Shown here piece after piece: positions 61,801 through 64,000 of a DNA stretch of 64,000 nt (position 1 is the first letter of the stretch; every line of letters starts with the position of its first letter). Source of the stretch: Meridianimarinicoccus marinus (GTDB lineage: Bacteria > Pseudomonadota > Alphaproteobacteria > Rhodobacterales > Rhodobacteraceae). The position numbers and the translations under genes were made by a program. Location: contig NZ_JBFBVU010000004.1 in the NCBI RefSeq assembly GCF_040689105.1, positions 1-64,000 of the forward strand, read 5' to 3'. Under the pieces are notes generated by a model. The model was not told where the DNA came from and ran no database searches. It saw nothing but the letters and a program-made list of their open reading frames with translations.

Positions 61801-64000
61801 GGTGGGTAAAGTCGTATTCGGTGCCCGCAAAGCGGTTCACGACCCCTGCCAGAGCGTTGATATTGTTGGTGGAGGCCTGTTCGGCCACCATGGTGCTGTC
61901 GGCCTGGATGAAGGCGGTCTCGTCGGCGCGCACTTCCACATCGCCGCCCGCGATCACCGTGGTGGTGTCGCCCGCCTGACCGATCCAGGCCTCGGTCGCG
62001 CTGAGCATCCGGTTCGAGGCCAGAAGCCCCACCGCGGCCATGCCCGAGGCTTCGTATTTCGCGTTGATGGCGAATTCATTGGTGGAGGTTACCACGTTGG
62101 ACGCACCGACCACCGCATGGGCCTGCACATCGTTGACGGCGATCACCCGCACGTTGCCATCCGCCTCGACATTGGCATCGGTGATATAGGCCTGCGCGAA
62201 CGTCTCCGGACCTTGCCCCAGCCCCATGTCGATCAGATCCGAGAATATGTCGTCGCCGATCAGGGCCTCGAAGGCGTTCAGGAAGGTGTTCTTGACCGGC
62301 GATCCATAGCCGATGGCGTTGAAGGCAACGGTGAACCCGAAATTCTTGCCGGCCTTGCCCGTGACGTTGGACGTCGTCGAGGTATCGAAGATGCTGGTAT
62401 TGTCGGCGCGCACCAGAACGTCGCCACCGATGCCCGAGCCATCCGCCTCTTCAATGTTGGTATCATTGACGAAAGCGCGGGCCCCGCCTTGCAGGTAGTT
62501 GGTGGTCAGGATGCCGTTGACGGCCCCGAAGGTGCCGACGTTCTTGCCTTTCAGCTCTCCGCCCTTGCCGCTGGAAGACACGGTGGAATCGTCCACCGCC
62601 TCGTGCCGGACCGACAGATCCGCATGAACCAGGACACCGCCGCTGCTGGTGTCGATATTCGCATCCGTGATCCAGGCAGCGGCCCCGGCGCGCATGTCGT
62701 TGAACGAGATCAACCCGCCGAAGGCATTGCTTTGCCCCGTGCCCAATCCCGCCGATTTCAGGGCCGCCTTGGCGATGGCCGTCGGGATCAGATTGTCATC
62801 GACCACCTCTTTCCAGTAGTCGGCATCGGCAAAGTCCTGCGCCGCGCCGCTGTGCAGCGTCGACAGATCGGTCGCCGCGCCGCTGGCCGCAGTGCCCATG
62901 TACTGGAAGACCTTGCCGACCAGTGCGCTGTCCGCGAAGCCGCTGTCGATGAACACAAGGTCGCCGAATTCCAGATCCACCGTGGCGGCATTGGCGTCCT
63001 CGCTGAGCGTCGTATAGTCGTAGTCGCGTGCCAGATCGTTGATGAAATCGTTCAGGATCCCCGCGCCGCCATCATTGCTGGCGGAAGAAATCGACTTGAC
63101 CAGGGTCTCGCTGATCAGCGCGCTGTCATCGAAGGCGGTGACCGTGACCGCGCCCGCCGCTGTGATGGTGGTGTCATGGGTCAGCAGTGAACCATCGCCG
63201 GTGCCGCTGCCATCGCCGATCCAGGCCGCGGCCCGGGATGCTGCCTTGTTGCTGGCCATGCCGGCCGCCAGGCTGGAACCGTTGGCACCGTAAAGCGCCG
63301 AGGCCGCGGTGGTCGCGGAATTGCCCATGCTGGCGTCCAGCACCGCCGAATTCAGCGCATCCACCGACACGCCGCCGCCCGAGATCACCGTGCTGTCGGT
63401 GATATAGGCTTCGGTCGCGATCCCCGGATCGCCGATCGAGATCAGCCCTTCCTGTTCCAGCGCGCTGTTGCCCAGCAGAACCTCGATGCCCTGGATGATG
63501 AAGCTGCGCAGTTCCAGACCGAGATTGTTGAAGGCCAGGACGATGTTGATGCCATCGGCCCCGGTTTCGATCATCACTTGTGTGTTGGCGGTCAGCACGG
63601 CGGAATTGGTGGCATCCACATCCACACCGGCGGTGCCCGCGTCAATGTCGGAATCCTCGATATAGGCCTTCACGTTGGCGGTCAGCGAATTGGTGCTGAG
63701 CGCGCCGCTGAAAGCCTTGCTTTCGCCGCCGCCAAAGGCGTCGCCGCCCGAGGAGGTGGTGGTGCCGTCAACCTCGACATTGAAGGTCGCGTTTTCCAAC
63801 GCCTCGACCTTGACGCCGCCCGTGGCCCCCGTGGTGACATCCGCGCCGGTGATATGGGCCAGTGCATTGCTGCGCATGTCGTTGACCGCCAGCATCCCCG
63901 ACAGGGCCTTGCTGTTGGACGGGGTGACGTTCAGGCCCTGCGGAATGACCTGGGCCTCCAGAACCTCTTTCCAGATGTCGGTATTGGCGAAATTCTCGCC
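31883..64000 (-). CDS. Giant repeat-rich surface/adhesin-like protein, 5' end beyond the window
   Basis: A single frame with no stop from 31883 to the right edge: 10,705 residues visible. The Met at 63895 is internal, since the 35 preceding codons continue the repeat (for example NTDIWKEV). Order from N to C: ~400-residue units, Gly/Ala-rich higher-order repeats, beta-helix and FHA-like stretches, small GLxxGxxYYV modules, Calx-beta-like domains, RTX calcium-binding repeats, two concanavalin-like domains and a metzincin zinc-protease motif. The composition is Ala/Gly/Ser/Thr/Asp-rich and acidic, and I noticed no cysteine. There is no C-terminal anchor, no VPLPA-CTERM and no transmembrane helix at the end. 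The probable role is an exported, calcium-stabilised adhesin or matrix protein. The export signal must be at the unseen N-terminus; a LEPR-XLL type start is my prediction. Confidence 0.93.
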   Translation of the reverse strand, partial: GENFANTDIWKEVLEAQVIPQGLNVTPSNSKALSGMLAVNDMRSNALAHITGADVTTGATGGVKVEALENATFNVEVDGTTTSSGGDAFGGGESKAFSGALSTNSLTANVKAYIEDSDIDAGTAGVDVDATNSAVLTANTQVMIETGADGINIVLAFNNLGLELRSFIIQGIEVLLGNSALEQEGLISIGDPGIATEAYITDSTVISGGGVSVDALNSAVLDASMGNSATTAASALYGANGSSLAAGMASNKAASRAAAWIGDGSGTGDGSLLTHDTTITAAGAVTVTAFDDSALISETLVKSISSASNDGGAGILNDFINDLARDYDYTTLSEDANAATVDLEFGDLVFIDSGFADSALVGKVFQYMGTAASGAATDLSTLHSGAAQDFADADYWKEVVDDNLIPTAIAKAALKSAGLGTGQSNAFGGLISFNDMRAGAAAWITDANIDTSSGGVLVHADLSVRHEAVDDSTVSSSGKGGELKGKNVGTFGAVNGILTTNYLQGGARAFVNDTNIEEADGSGIGGDVLVRADNTSIFDTSTTSNVTGKAGKNFGFTVAFNAIGYGSPVKNTFLNAFEALIGDDIFSDLIDMGLGQGPETFAQAYITDANVEADGNVRVIAVNDVQAHAVVGASNVVTSTNEFAINAKYEASGMAAVGLLASNRMLSATEAWIGQAGDTTTVIAGGDVEVRADETAFIQADSTMVAEQASTNNINALAGVVNRFAGTEYDFTHRSGTQLVQTVNAISEEFWQTDPLNPASIKEGLDFGAISNASLRGTMVLGVDGKIYEYTGLGLLPGQLYDLSVVGDVNDATWLAEQLAWTEVTATDYADILFPNIGNLTDSDSESYGGLVLLNKARAGVSARIDSASVTTTDGAVSVTALESAALSSNVLASVSSSGGSAFGTGTSLAANGQIVTNGLMASAEAYITDSTITAQTDSNDTGPVDAEDGGTTEGDVLVHAVQDAQMDARLESATNTGADGYGVTLAFNTLGWDTQNVLFNLFDVFLGGLIQSASSSVNGFDNSEAATATAYVSDSTVTAGDDLRVIADNTAAFNATTTNAADSTASALYDAEGKSLGFIVTSNKVNSGAVAYISESAARLIIAGDAVVVQARDLSQNFANTKLVSSSTVTNDGGAAVVQETLNDLLPVQYAAADGAGQLRDLVYGDRVRLADDFGTTTTGAGNAGSIYTFMGATAAQVDLDNTNYLDLDLWKEEPVANAVPQGLNITGSESLAVGGMVVLNDLIAATSATITGADITAGAGGVSVAADETATMKAEIDSAVTSSGGSATGGGSSDAYNLVLATNIVNADALALIDNSDIFSVGEVSVEARNDTVLDALIKSTTTTGDTGVGLTFAFNSVGWAPTATFITLIDTVLGDPVVSGALGGQTNVDTIAKINNSDVISTAGAVTVKAVNNAAIIADMSNESSSAASALVDASGTAVGAIVTSNKVAANTEASILHSQANPDALNADRIQGALGVSVTADETATIDAEVVLKAISTVQNDGGISIAADLIDSYAQDYKFTTLSGTRNVLIGDKVRLGSGFGTDEGRLFRFTGLLQDPAGLNVDLTFEDAIEAFYNGITPAAGIAPDLGFDIDLSNMNLVDFQTADWIEIVNFGLSDLTELVNTNITESDSTAVGGMISLNDLRGGVSALVTNIDLDSTTGPIEVSASETATLTAMNDSVVESDGNSYFADGSSTAFNGVIATNVLLSSATTTVTNSDLTTATSGDIVVTGDNSSVLDAEINNQTTANGTAVGVTLAFSTIGYDPQNFLFNLVDTVFGTGIATLNPASVAVSVLNSDLDPAGSITVTATNAADLTSNILTSAVSLNPGFVGNRDAISITGNVARTGLALNTTATIDGASTLTAGGNLSVAATSTGDIVSNVIAPAVAIGASAGGKSTSIAVGISIARNESVGNTSASIQNVTTGSIDGDLSVTASNSATIFASSAAAAIGVSASASSTSFGVSGGGATAVNKIGGRTDAFVANSSLTVGNQSDDNIGSVTVSASDSADIDAVIAALSFNFSGSTAGNATGVAIGVSIARNLIGWDEYNFGSPLSPKSSPASGVNAYIENTTLTADEDITVSATTTTQIDALLASISLAVAASASGNATGVAVGGLGAENSIGRDSNAYISGGSLVKSTYESISVTASDTATIRAAAAAVGGTAAIGSSNATSVSVSLALVFNNIENDIKAYIDGTTLVQAAGAITVAADNTSVIEAIGASVSISAAAGLGGNSVAVSAGGALVANYIDNDVIAYVDGVDLDSGSLVVRSTFDGSIDAIVAAVTASAALGSNNAVGVAAGAAIALNDIQSDGARNKIWAYVQDSKIDASDITVEADSDAAIRAIVESTAMALAGSGSNAVGVSLGASAASNTIRSSVRAFISGDGTGQGAGIRSGDVTVRASDSGSIQVISFGGAAAAAFGNTAVGISIGLATAVNQIDTDARAEILGVDDLLNSSGTVLVEGLQDATISAITAAASFAVAIGSTGVAVSGGGAIGLNQVVSSLTAEISDSDVDATGDIRVRADSSATIDASNVAIALAVGGGSTGVGVAIGAALAINDMGFVGVRGSGANPATWSADQNSWGVTRSGGGIRAAITDSTVDATGIVEVSAESDRTINANVVAASVALAAGSTGVGVAGSGVLTMNNIGADVEALIDGSTATGNSDATVDADRVVVSAENTSTITANAGSAAVAAALGSTGVAVSIGLAFSTNRIDGRIEAGILNVDRVTTTDVDLLPDISVTARDGATITSNVAAASIGVGIGSQGIAVSGGAAFALNTILTDLSAHITGSGQNGGVNADGDILVRALSDGDIDALVLAVAAAVGAGQTGVGVAIGAAIAQNNLGYELISFDTAFETWPSLLNTADISATISDSVVDTDGDLVVEADADQSIDAAVAAGAVAIAGGQTGVGVGGSGVFVENNISANVEAVVKSTGTTTTVGADTITLEATNNASIMALAGAAAVAAAVGQVGVAVSVGVAFARNLITGGTRAGFDGVTDITTDGGDDNPDVVISAAETGTIDAIGAAASLAAGFGQVGVAVSGAGAITTNVILSSVEAFIRNSDASSIAGDVDIDARSTSTINAITGAASAAIAGGQVGVGVAVGAAVAINNIGFVPGLDPEGIPTLNPVVVYAYVEDSDLTIAGDLTLDSTSNQTINSAVDAASIGIAAGQVGVAAAGSGVSVINNIAVDAAAFIDGSANDNRTDVNSGADERVEAASVTLTASDTSTINSQAGAVAITFSAGMVGVSVSLAGTMALNNLGSTTRAYITDMTEVASTVGGITVDASSTATINSLALAASLAASFGLVGVAVAGAGAASVNIVNSDVLAFVSSSDLDSAGTIDVLATNNATVNSLIGANAAAVGGGGVGVGVAVGVAVAHNYVGFGVSVVNQSDGVNIGNPNTALTAQTHAYIEDSDLIASGKITVEALSDMDIDALVESLAVGVGVGGAGAGGAGAGSNVVNYIRVDTLAKIDGAAASGDTDATDTADASAVRVAATDDSSIDALALTAAVSAGLGGFGAAMSLAVNTALNVIESATAASIEDMDLMTVSGNVVVLAEETSVINALAAAASVAASFGAQSYAFTGAGALAQNVILTTLDAQIVDSTVSAGGNVHVDADQTATINADVVSASAALSIGFGNAVGASIGGGVALNFIGYNPLGFRMPGQAQATAKISGSHVDAGGRVRVEAVTRNTISADMGVASVALTAGSVGASLSGSFAEAVNLIGFDTTAEIIDGTGTYDLGSLVVRADDQSVIDTNVVSASVAAFAGIAGAAVSMGQSLSENHIDNVVKAHVDNVALNVAGTTVIEALEDASITTLAAAASISASLSLGSVAISGGAAVANSLNTTDVEAYLHGRGKSVSITGDTEVTARNTAQATTLTGSASIAGGIFSFAANGSAATSTVTPSVKAYVRGGDVFVGGDLEVRAEATPRAVATAYGVAGGALAVGASVATAISTPTVEAYVGGTVVVNGALNVDAALLLLNGQSAAQTLASASSGSLIGVNGAVTTSKSLGAVTARVANNATLDVGREINIRANSQSDQFADSDSAVIAGLAGIGANVVTAMSDVDTEAYIGADVSILNGTDLGGLVDGQVYYIVVQDLVNVSSYSTGANTVALSTVFDVRDGDVVVYRNTTMGADIGGLENGVSYKLVEVSTGNFRLRRENGVGGFNAGTVSLSGSVAASGHDLRLLDPRQVGLVDTLRDATETESPTVKTLTPHATQGLVHSLTPTTSIQSGSFNFDPNASVASNFINLGDGLDFSGDWTTSNGSRTLSQGETVEVLTGHSAGGTIGALYEFRPTVPEVVVLGSEDYSDITRWRLVPTDFNLLSGQAVVYNRSGGANVTVQAIGQDTNLGKANALGVSVGFSGAASQVNISDDSTTKAYIADYSDDGGVRDLRVESLTIRASHTSNFDGATNSTNVALVGGSGAWLTSNIDADVEASIGDFVSVQTGDLEIYAENIADKNLLGANEYNVEAASGGVVAGNAGESEHFLYYDTTAAIGDAAIIDVIGSVFDPGDLLLDAVNEFYGTDDTNLTAGGLISGAGATSNIKVRQADATVEIGARTRLTTVGNIDLQTRTAADLKVEPQVNTYGLAAGAVIDSEVAMDIVNITRVGTDAVLVAVGNVNLLAGRDRFGNVNNLVLTSHGDALNASAVPIDDLKSEINLDILNRVIVESSDNTGKTPGSEPAGTILTGINAGGDVTLAAETLDGGDKLAYGTGHNWLTAVADGIDALFGSDGVAEELVGGTVNKSSLSNVTVDGFIQTGLFREQTIRFDRKANPASESDLIDNSINTSGTGFTVTYESLAANLFEQKARLEFLIEEYQGDDESVAAYTADLDRIERTLRDYGLETDDGFGTSDFVELVYPVINLDDIYAQTGVIRIDGAGLAGSGHLYSPADVLVDIQNDSPAALRLGRIEVPDSQGGRVLWNNSDLLAGEYSGGTVQTSGTGTSLVNIENTFNADDPASAPYDDFILSPNIEVTADINNLGGTVRMRSEGSILAFASINASKLDILAKQDFVLSALGKTLHSGGDPAGSASRFASVAKQLQDGIATSASRSWPETDAADIGDWTAVFPNIPPAILAILFGANYQDYYGNNAAVDAALTAALADTSKIGNLIAGNIVQITASRINVNGVIQSGLADQKLTIGAGVLQDIANAENTFGSSTDEVLVKLDVGQAAEVDIGEELGVDQAVPGYADISENVINAYYNVLKNRIEVSAARVKGGYLSLTGQILSSGNGELRAVDGYGRILIDNQIDIPIYIDTLNTGNDIAGVIKITDFGADSTSNGIWTTTYERIGTQIAKTVTLFESPGKGGFDPATDVDSNTDEILLQGIGLDYAVNDKVLYKVSDGSAPVGGLTHNGVYYVASVRTTGSDPLTDVTYVSLKSTLGGATIQLTANGTASADLTEVPTGQTGYSANVGNRSVTGGYDTRSDDFRYNWTTGQDLSVKTVTRYGTSSWLGLDSWAPDPDDVVTGPTRTAGTPVQLEDGSYFEQQASNSDYLFEYERIADQFSFDPHTGINATNDTITLNGASIAVQPGDQVRYVPGGGTSIGLVANDTTSDSTEYKVRSVTRDTVNDTTIIELNYKKSDGTFAKFTSLTPAPAGEAGQLQGLNKYFYKQEKDGKKTTWYGTTTYYMKETEVEYRKNIYTHSIDADKNIAINFIGYDAAADDVDFYGVDLIAAEPAASAGALVAIRSVGDVQLGGSIFNEAGYTQIVTQGQVIQSGTGVVTGKSVEIRAQEGIGATEAVRIDQTQNGSNVLGLVNVVTTSGDIQVTEVDGDLRFDRITSGFGNTTTVTAERGIVGFDAGNLIKGSRIILDAQSGGIGNYAGDIPVRIDSGDNDTDFVRLSSTSDVNVTEIAGDLRLERIDTAGGIDPATLDPGLYPSTDDVGTNRNIRLRILSGDLIDANTAETTDPRTDAQVQAVFERLLGSNLNNDAGVALTIQSFESARVQEYNAYWELRRQQDESLGGLEHSGVYYAIGDVVELARDGFVALGDLDSATAGLFDITEGTRVTVGNVVYEFLGIADVTSDAAPNSDLVSGTRVRVAASHSGNGTADAVYEVVEIADLVTGSLAALGPQDLVVGALVRAGAANPAGGSLNKLYALQDFSDVASDIGSNQDLSAGTLVRVVSGHSNGGTDDAIYAFADAADLASDVGVGQDLDNTMVVRVAAGHLAGGQVGALYSFQIGQEFGVDLGGEDFSDTNRWALVSEDDGTGTLVDDADVDLAGEDYSDTSRWVRVSFDFASEDLSDTSRWSNVTVDLSLEDYTDTNRWTLVSETDDNGGPVDDADVDLTSENFGDGSRWRVVTTTDAAVYDPASGLQQGDQVVFHALSPVITSSDTPMTTQDGVVSVSTGDLVSIVSDFNSSDAAAAVVAGDLVSVGGVVYRYAGADLMGGTLDLSGETFRNNTDWVLAATTGAYAYVGGDTSGANIDLKAEDFTDTTRWLGAVTALQSTDTNADLSTGSVVEDSGVLYGWLGSPDTGVDLTAEDFSDISQWRALNANAGGLVDGATYTVDLSNGALQLRDGSNALVSMDVSNSLVALMRLDVIGSDRVQLADSVENVERFIPIAVDLSISQGRAAPTVTAITPSSILSATSPGYIPVAADSYYLGQEIVYSSNGATAISGLTDGGIYYAVVSGSGDTTLQLAATHADALAGTNLIALAQGAAQDTDAHTFQTGKALHRFFQSAVPTADRDDNSLIAAFDPTAGVGAFDDASDSLILSGGLARGTAVSYMHLYYDPTFVPTLSAAELASFTAFYSTDRVSTFTPATDINGDVNGDALDYSIALGGHGFENGTQVVYSAGLNTDGTPATAIGGLVEGGTYLTYLAGTNNERVKLIDIADKAQFDAAMADLADGNTANDTAALTVIYGLTIVLDPSAATGVEHSLTGSLTPQQISNRIAVLEASRAVEFAVLHATYGDVGNIQTGNPYSADVFDATFQYDAGDRTTASTDNLHGPFGTADVTGNLIDFGINTFVTGRQVQYSAGGGTAIGGLTDLEFYFVVLDPADSTKLSLSTTSDGANIVTLDDTIGTGTGHRLSEGAALGARAEWTQSQLDNTISASILRPKAVPGTTLTREQHNFLGHNVEIYANGADADIGSRKDQIDIAIADIEAKRGSSNPVLNAEFAALIKQLAAAEPSEIFFLDANMVPIDSEDPNATAVYVRIDPAEDLDIAASGHITAHAINGEVFIGSDSTLGMRILSLIAGKEAQIKSSNGVYDVKPGSGASVVAQSLIVEGDIGDIGTSTDALVIDLDNDGELTARSAGSIWITENTLAGETGDRGDLLVRDVSALDNFTQNVVTLTTTKGDLLKGTLFADATPVLTTNDFVFDVAGDVGSSSQMFDIQLVDSLGLDDGTITGVAQGDIHVRETFLGGNLAVDRVESAFGDVTIGVMNGNLVDAVSDSLPGGPLTDIIGTNITLWAGFLDINQQQTGTVGSIGEALEYLEIDSRAYLGGVLTTRSMASQRITENLGDLLLNTITIDVSGDTAFIRAPDGSIFDGDADEATPNILSGKVWLFALDNIGTSAARIVAATAGLESWSQLGSTYVFNSGALTVGGVIDSTAAVTVQAGGQQAGGDIEVTASSPIVITEDVDALGSVLYVTSDDGLDDGTLAGATADDDFVVLAGLLVEAGSGGLAGQDIVILAGDDVTIQADASLIATGSILITADGELVDPDAGVGSTILFDTNATLQAGGQIAVTTGADNDSITLETGALLSAGTTIDITGGNGDNDVLVKTGAALVAVGSLSLLFGSDEDLVEFEDGSTASGAWVRVETGAGDDTLLVEGDITATATPDDTDTTPATRRADLADTQRIVFDTGADNDTVTVTPVAVLSGAVEVRLGTGDDTMSVDRLASQAARDSMLIDGQAGSDSVFIQTAGSVAETGQVGYVALNYTIDVLDSGLPDEGEDVLTIDGTGAEDVFLLRRMSYNPEFDLPNAAAYSTEKGPGAAFVALLHGTVDAIRLGQPAGTPVERINYDRSINGRLQVNTRAGDDVVAVDDNAAITTIDGGAGNDDFQVGQLYGTERDYNAVADFDDFADATELTTRGYLSRGASLPMLIQGDIGNDTFTIYSNKSAVRLEGNDGDDDFVVRAFVLQSGNSIAEGTEVLGGAGNDEIRYNINAPVNIDGGSGFDEVVVLGTELGDAFVITEDGVFGAGLNVQLSGREESIEVDGLEGDDTFYILSTHVGVGYTIIGGLGHDLFEVSGDVDEAGVVSRDLEGRSAYVLHGINTDDPNRDTDFDTLFVPGLDLNIADSRDGLVKIDTGGDLVLDEATPNAYVSYDVSLAGAGLLGAPVYVTVSAALSPVRERDGEADAFNAAGVTGASVLIATSDPSLGVVQWLNAATLTFTQAGAIQKVWVRAEDDLRAEGTRDISISHSVITSDGSIFDADPDPLVDDFVNYDQVDVKDVLITLFDNERPAIVIQKSDLLLLEGATHGITDSYSVKLSTPPASDVTVELEFDTTQIDISSADLRFDAVTNTITFLAGSNAEVILNVAAIDDGIEESPFTDLIAHSVISGPANYLFAERADIDVTLYDNDAPGVLVQESNGDTVVDAIDITSTDTYTIRLTAPVGTGETVTVNVAPDGQVLASTDGGASFVDGNAVATLVFTDLDWFTEQTVILKANPLFQPDPNAQPRKVFAPQPHLVNKIRGPIEIIGGETDADRSLKAAIKLPGETDGDLFGVSTSFDEATGIDRLNIYNDTSETDETVTISATNVFFEGMNDAVVFQELQSDGTTSTVTFDAGITYGDIEILEVLNGRGDDDISITSTLAPTLGSTHGGITVVHGGGGDDHIIVSGGAASGGDLSPLVIFGDTSADGVRYSAASDAPNGNGVQFQNPGADIIDASLSTAGVVIDGGFGDDIITGSQGDDQIAGREGNDTIMAEDGDDHVYGDGGFDIAPGTPLDESLDPDTVPYALDTRLRKLTAVVGRETRGEDMIFGGRGNDILLGDDGVIELLTDTVRLIDQHLVQRVFTVNETDGGADMISDVLVGGAGTERNIILAGHNYTLSTGSETIGMDVVTTADAEDIVLGDHGVIDFNTLDGDITHPDTITSTSAGEGGGDILSTGISADIILGGAGDDIISAGEDTGPADVAGDIVLGDSGALTFTTAGVLTYATTTASDVGGVDTITTGGGGDIVFGGTDADGIDTGAGNFADIVLGDEGEADFTDTGILIRLTSRNEAIGGIDTIFTGDGGDIVFGGAAGDIIDAGTDAGSDTGMDLVLGDSGEALFTTAGVITFVETTAPGIGGGDVITTGGNRDRVFGGAGGDRIDLGSGPDFGHGDNGQITFSGGVAVLIETTDNDIGGNDIIFGRAGDDILVGGTLDDRLDGGSEQDLIFGDNVDLTLVAGDETSPRFRALSGTQIYSLANIAPGIAGEVLVTSSVYDTPGTAPDWAAYDPTIEDHTALTVSATDPTLIVDPATFGRFGDDYIAGGTEDDTIFGQLGDDVIQGDGAIEDVFAGTSLPDVDFGRDASGVIDPTAFNPSFSTTADGDDYIEGNGGDDLIFGNMGQDDIIGGSSDQFSLLLRTQRPDGSDTIFGGSGTLIERNNFGVPNAQFVDEASLASTIHAADADSIMGDNGNIYRLVGVNGIGSGAYLTFAYDSYDPALKIVPRAQELLDYTAGGIDFDGARGDDELVAENIGAGDEIHGESGDDTINAMLGDDVVFGEAQDDDIIGGVGNDWISGGTGIDGILGDDGRILTARNGTAEDLYGLVATTESFISTPGNVQQATINVTGELTKYAHLTPFDPDQDRADVTSLALSDPQGHDDILYGGLGDDFMHGGAGDDAMSGAEALPVVATWLDPNGDGVVQVGELMISGYDRPSNAGNELGFALDPARVEEFFLYDEYNPRSRIELDDGTTIHQFLLNFDETDLNAPLDARSVVDVDPSIVTYTDGDDRIFGDLGNDWIVGGTGRDNVYGGYGNDLLNIDDDLSTNGGLNDAPDPDAGYEDRAYGGAGRDVLMANTGGDRTIDWAGEFNSYIVPFAPFGLATVSRGVNPQLQQFLLDLSEADGADFTRDTDTGDTAGRNGEPEGELGMVIQKDRDWQDQTGAPDDPQPGNIPGGPRDVLRSSNFNNVQGGGGGSSANFDGTIGADGFSPDTGNWSVQNGALQVAPTQVGGDAVAVVHVDQYLPSYFELVAKINAVKPVGGFKANAYMVFDYVDPQNFKFAGVDVSNDKLEIGYRDAAGWHVVDQTNARLKPNQDYDMLVAINGLTATVVIDGTQYFSHAFAPRLDSEGLPLNLNAGGIGVAGNNSKAQIDNFVVQILRPDTTFTDVEDFTDGVGDFFDISPVSGSFQITGNGANTAAEVMSLSNGQAQWLYDLTIASDSLLQLSATVEATDMAGLIFDAADVDRYKMVLLDYNADAVLFGYYTARSGVVIESSASFNLQSGSGYTVDLSLKGTTASVTVDGQAVLGHVYNAVTVDGGFGLLAYETGARFGDVTMATSDPALAALGSNGGNLVLATGSLDTITAAQTLTMEQAAPIFAEAKRRLKAGLSPEQAALVDTLVYEIADLGGAVVSRWTGDRIVIDIDAAGAGWFVDATPLDDAEFDAAGNAIAGSGADSGVDLMSAMLHEIAHALGLEHDAAGSDTLMDPVIETGRRYSGDPILFDLSALGLNDDPVISLLDTNEVSISVGDDNTGGDTLPDDVLILEEEDGSLSGSSTDTVLQQVAPDIWVETAPTGNGKKVKGNSASA
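32070..32580 (-). other. Metzincin-type zinc protease domain at the C-terminus of the giant protein
   Basis: HEIAHALGLEH (32219-32251) is an exact HExxHxxGxxH zinc site. It is followed eight residues later by DTLMDP, with the Met-turn methionine codon at 32192-32194. The preceding stretch (VYEIADLGGAVV, DRIVIDIDAAGAGWF) fits the N-terminal half of a small metzincin. The domain may cut the giant protein itself, other surface proteins or host/matrix polymers. Confidence 0.85.
32640..33720 (-). other. Two concanavalin/LamG-like domains in the giant protein
   Basis: Two tandem beta-sandwich-like segments share a plan. The first has NWSVQNGALQVAP, YFELVAKINAV, AYMVFDYVDPQNFKFAGVD and ATVVIDGTQYF. 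The second has SGSFQITG, LLQLSATVEATDMAGLIFD, RYKMVLLDYNADAVLFGYY and ASVTVDGQAVLGH. Such domains commonly bind carbohydrate. Confidence 0.65.
34070..37720 (-). repeat. RTX-type calcium-binding repeat region
   Basis: Many nonapeptides of GGxGxDxUx type, for example GGFGDDIITGSQGDDQIAG, GREGNDTIMAEDGDDHVYG, GGRGNDILLGDDG and GGAGDDIISAG. These form parallel beta-rolls that fold when calcium is met outside the cell, which helps export of long proteins. Confidence 0.92.
35950..36900 (-). repeat. Five-copy ~62-residue super-repeat within the RTX region
   Basis: The pattern VLGDxGxxxFTxxG, then IGGxDxITTGxGxDIVFGG and xDxIDxG, occurs five times. Unit starts are near 36,898, 36,690, 36,510, 36,320 and 36,135, a spacing of 60-69 residues. 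It is a composite of two RTX runs and one spacer strand. Confidence 0.8.
37990..39200 (-). other. Calx-beta-like domains in the giant protein
   Basis: Successive segments end in DN-type turns (VLITLFDNERPAIVIQKS, then DVTLYDNDAPGVLVQES). They also show YSVKLSTPPASDVTVELEFD and YTIRLTAPVGTGETVTVNV. This is the usual pattern of Calx-beta domains, which bind calcium in many adhesins. Confidence 0.7.
44470..45400 (-). repeat. Cluster of eight EDYSDTxRW motifs
   Basis: Eight copies of DLxxEDxxDTxxW occur in under 1 kb: DLGGEDFSDTNRW, DLAGEDYSDTSRW, DFASEDLSDTSRW, DLSLEDYTDTNRW, DLTSENFGDGSRW, DLSGETFRNNTDW, DLKAEDFTDTTRW and DLTAEDFSDISQW. A further copy lies near 51,020 (GSEDYSDITRW). They alternate with RVxxGHxxGGxxxALY units just upstream in the protein (45,420-45,900). 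Confidence 0.8.
46400..50500 (-). other. FHA/beta-helix-like stretch of the giant protein
   Basis: Non-tandem, strand-rich sequence resembling filamentous-haemagglutinin-type beta-helices: GGTVRMRSEGSILAFASIN, ASKLDILAKQDFVLSALG, ITASRINVNGVIQSGLADQ and GDVQLGGSIFNEAGYTQI. The assignment rests on pattern only. Confidence 0.5.
52090..58510 (-). repeat. Higher-order repeat of about 270 residues built from four sub-repeats
   Basis: An Asn codon in the motif GVAIGxxxAxNxxG recurs at 57,869, 57,074, 56,318, 55,466, 54,659, 53,849 and 53,030: spacings of 265, 252, 284, 269, 270 and 273 codons. Each period holds four ~68-residue sub-repeats of fixed order: GVGVAIGAA, GVGVxGSGV, GVAVSIGLAF, GVAVSGGAAF. 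The block shares the strand pattern AxIxxSxVxxxGDxxVxA throughout and is rich in Ala and Gly. Confidence 0.88.
58510..64000 (-). repeat. Tandem units of about 400 residues at the visible N-terminal end
   Basis: Unit starts marked by (L/M)xxxND(M/L)R-type motifs are at 63,895 (MLAVNDMRSN), 62,713 (LISFNDMRAG), 61,450 (LVLLNKARAG), 60,289 (MVVLNDLIAA) and 59,080 (MISLNDLRGG). Complete units are 394, 421, 387 and 403 residues. Each contains FNxxGW, SALxxAxGxxxGxxxSNK and NDGGxxxxxDxxxD landmarks. The partial unit at the right edge shows that the array continues beyond the window. Confidence 0.9.

Noticed and set aside
63893..63895. ATG at 63895 as the true start of the giant protein
   Set aside because: The frame is open through to 64000, and the upstream codons encode the same W-K-E type unit ending seen elsewhere in the repeat array; there is no signal peptide after this Met.
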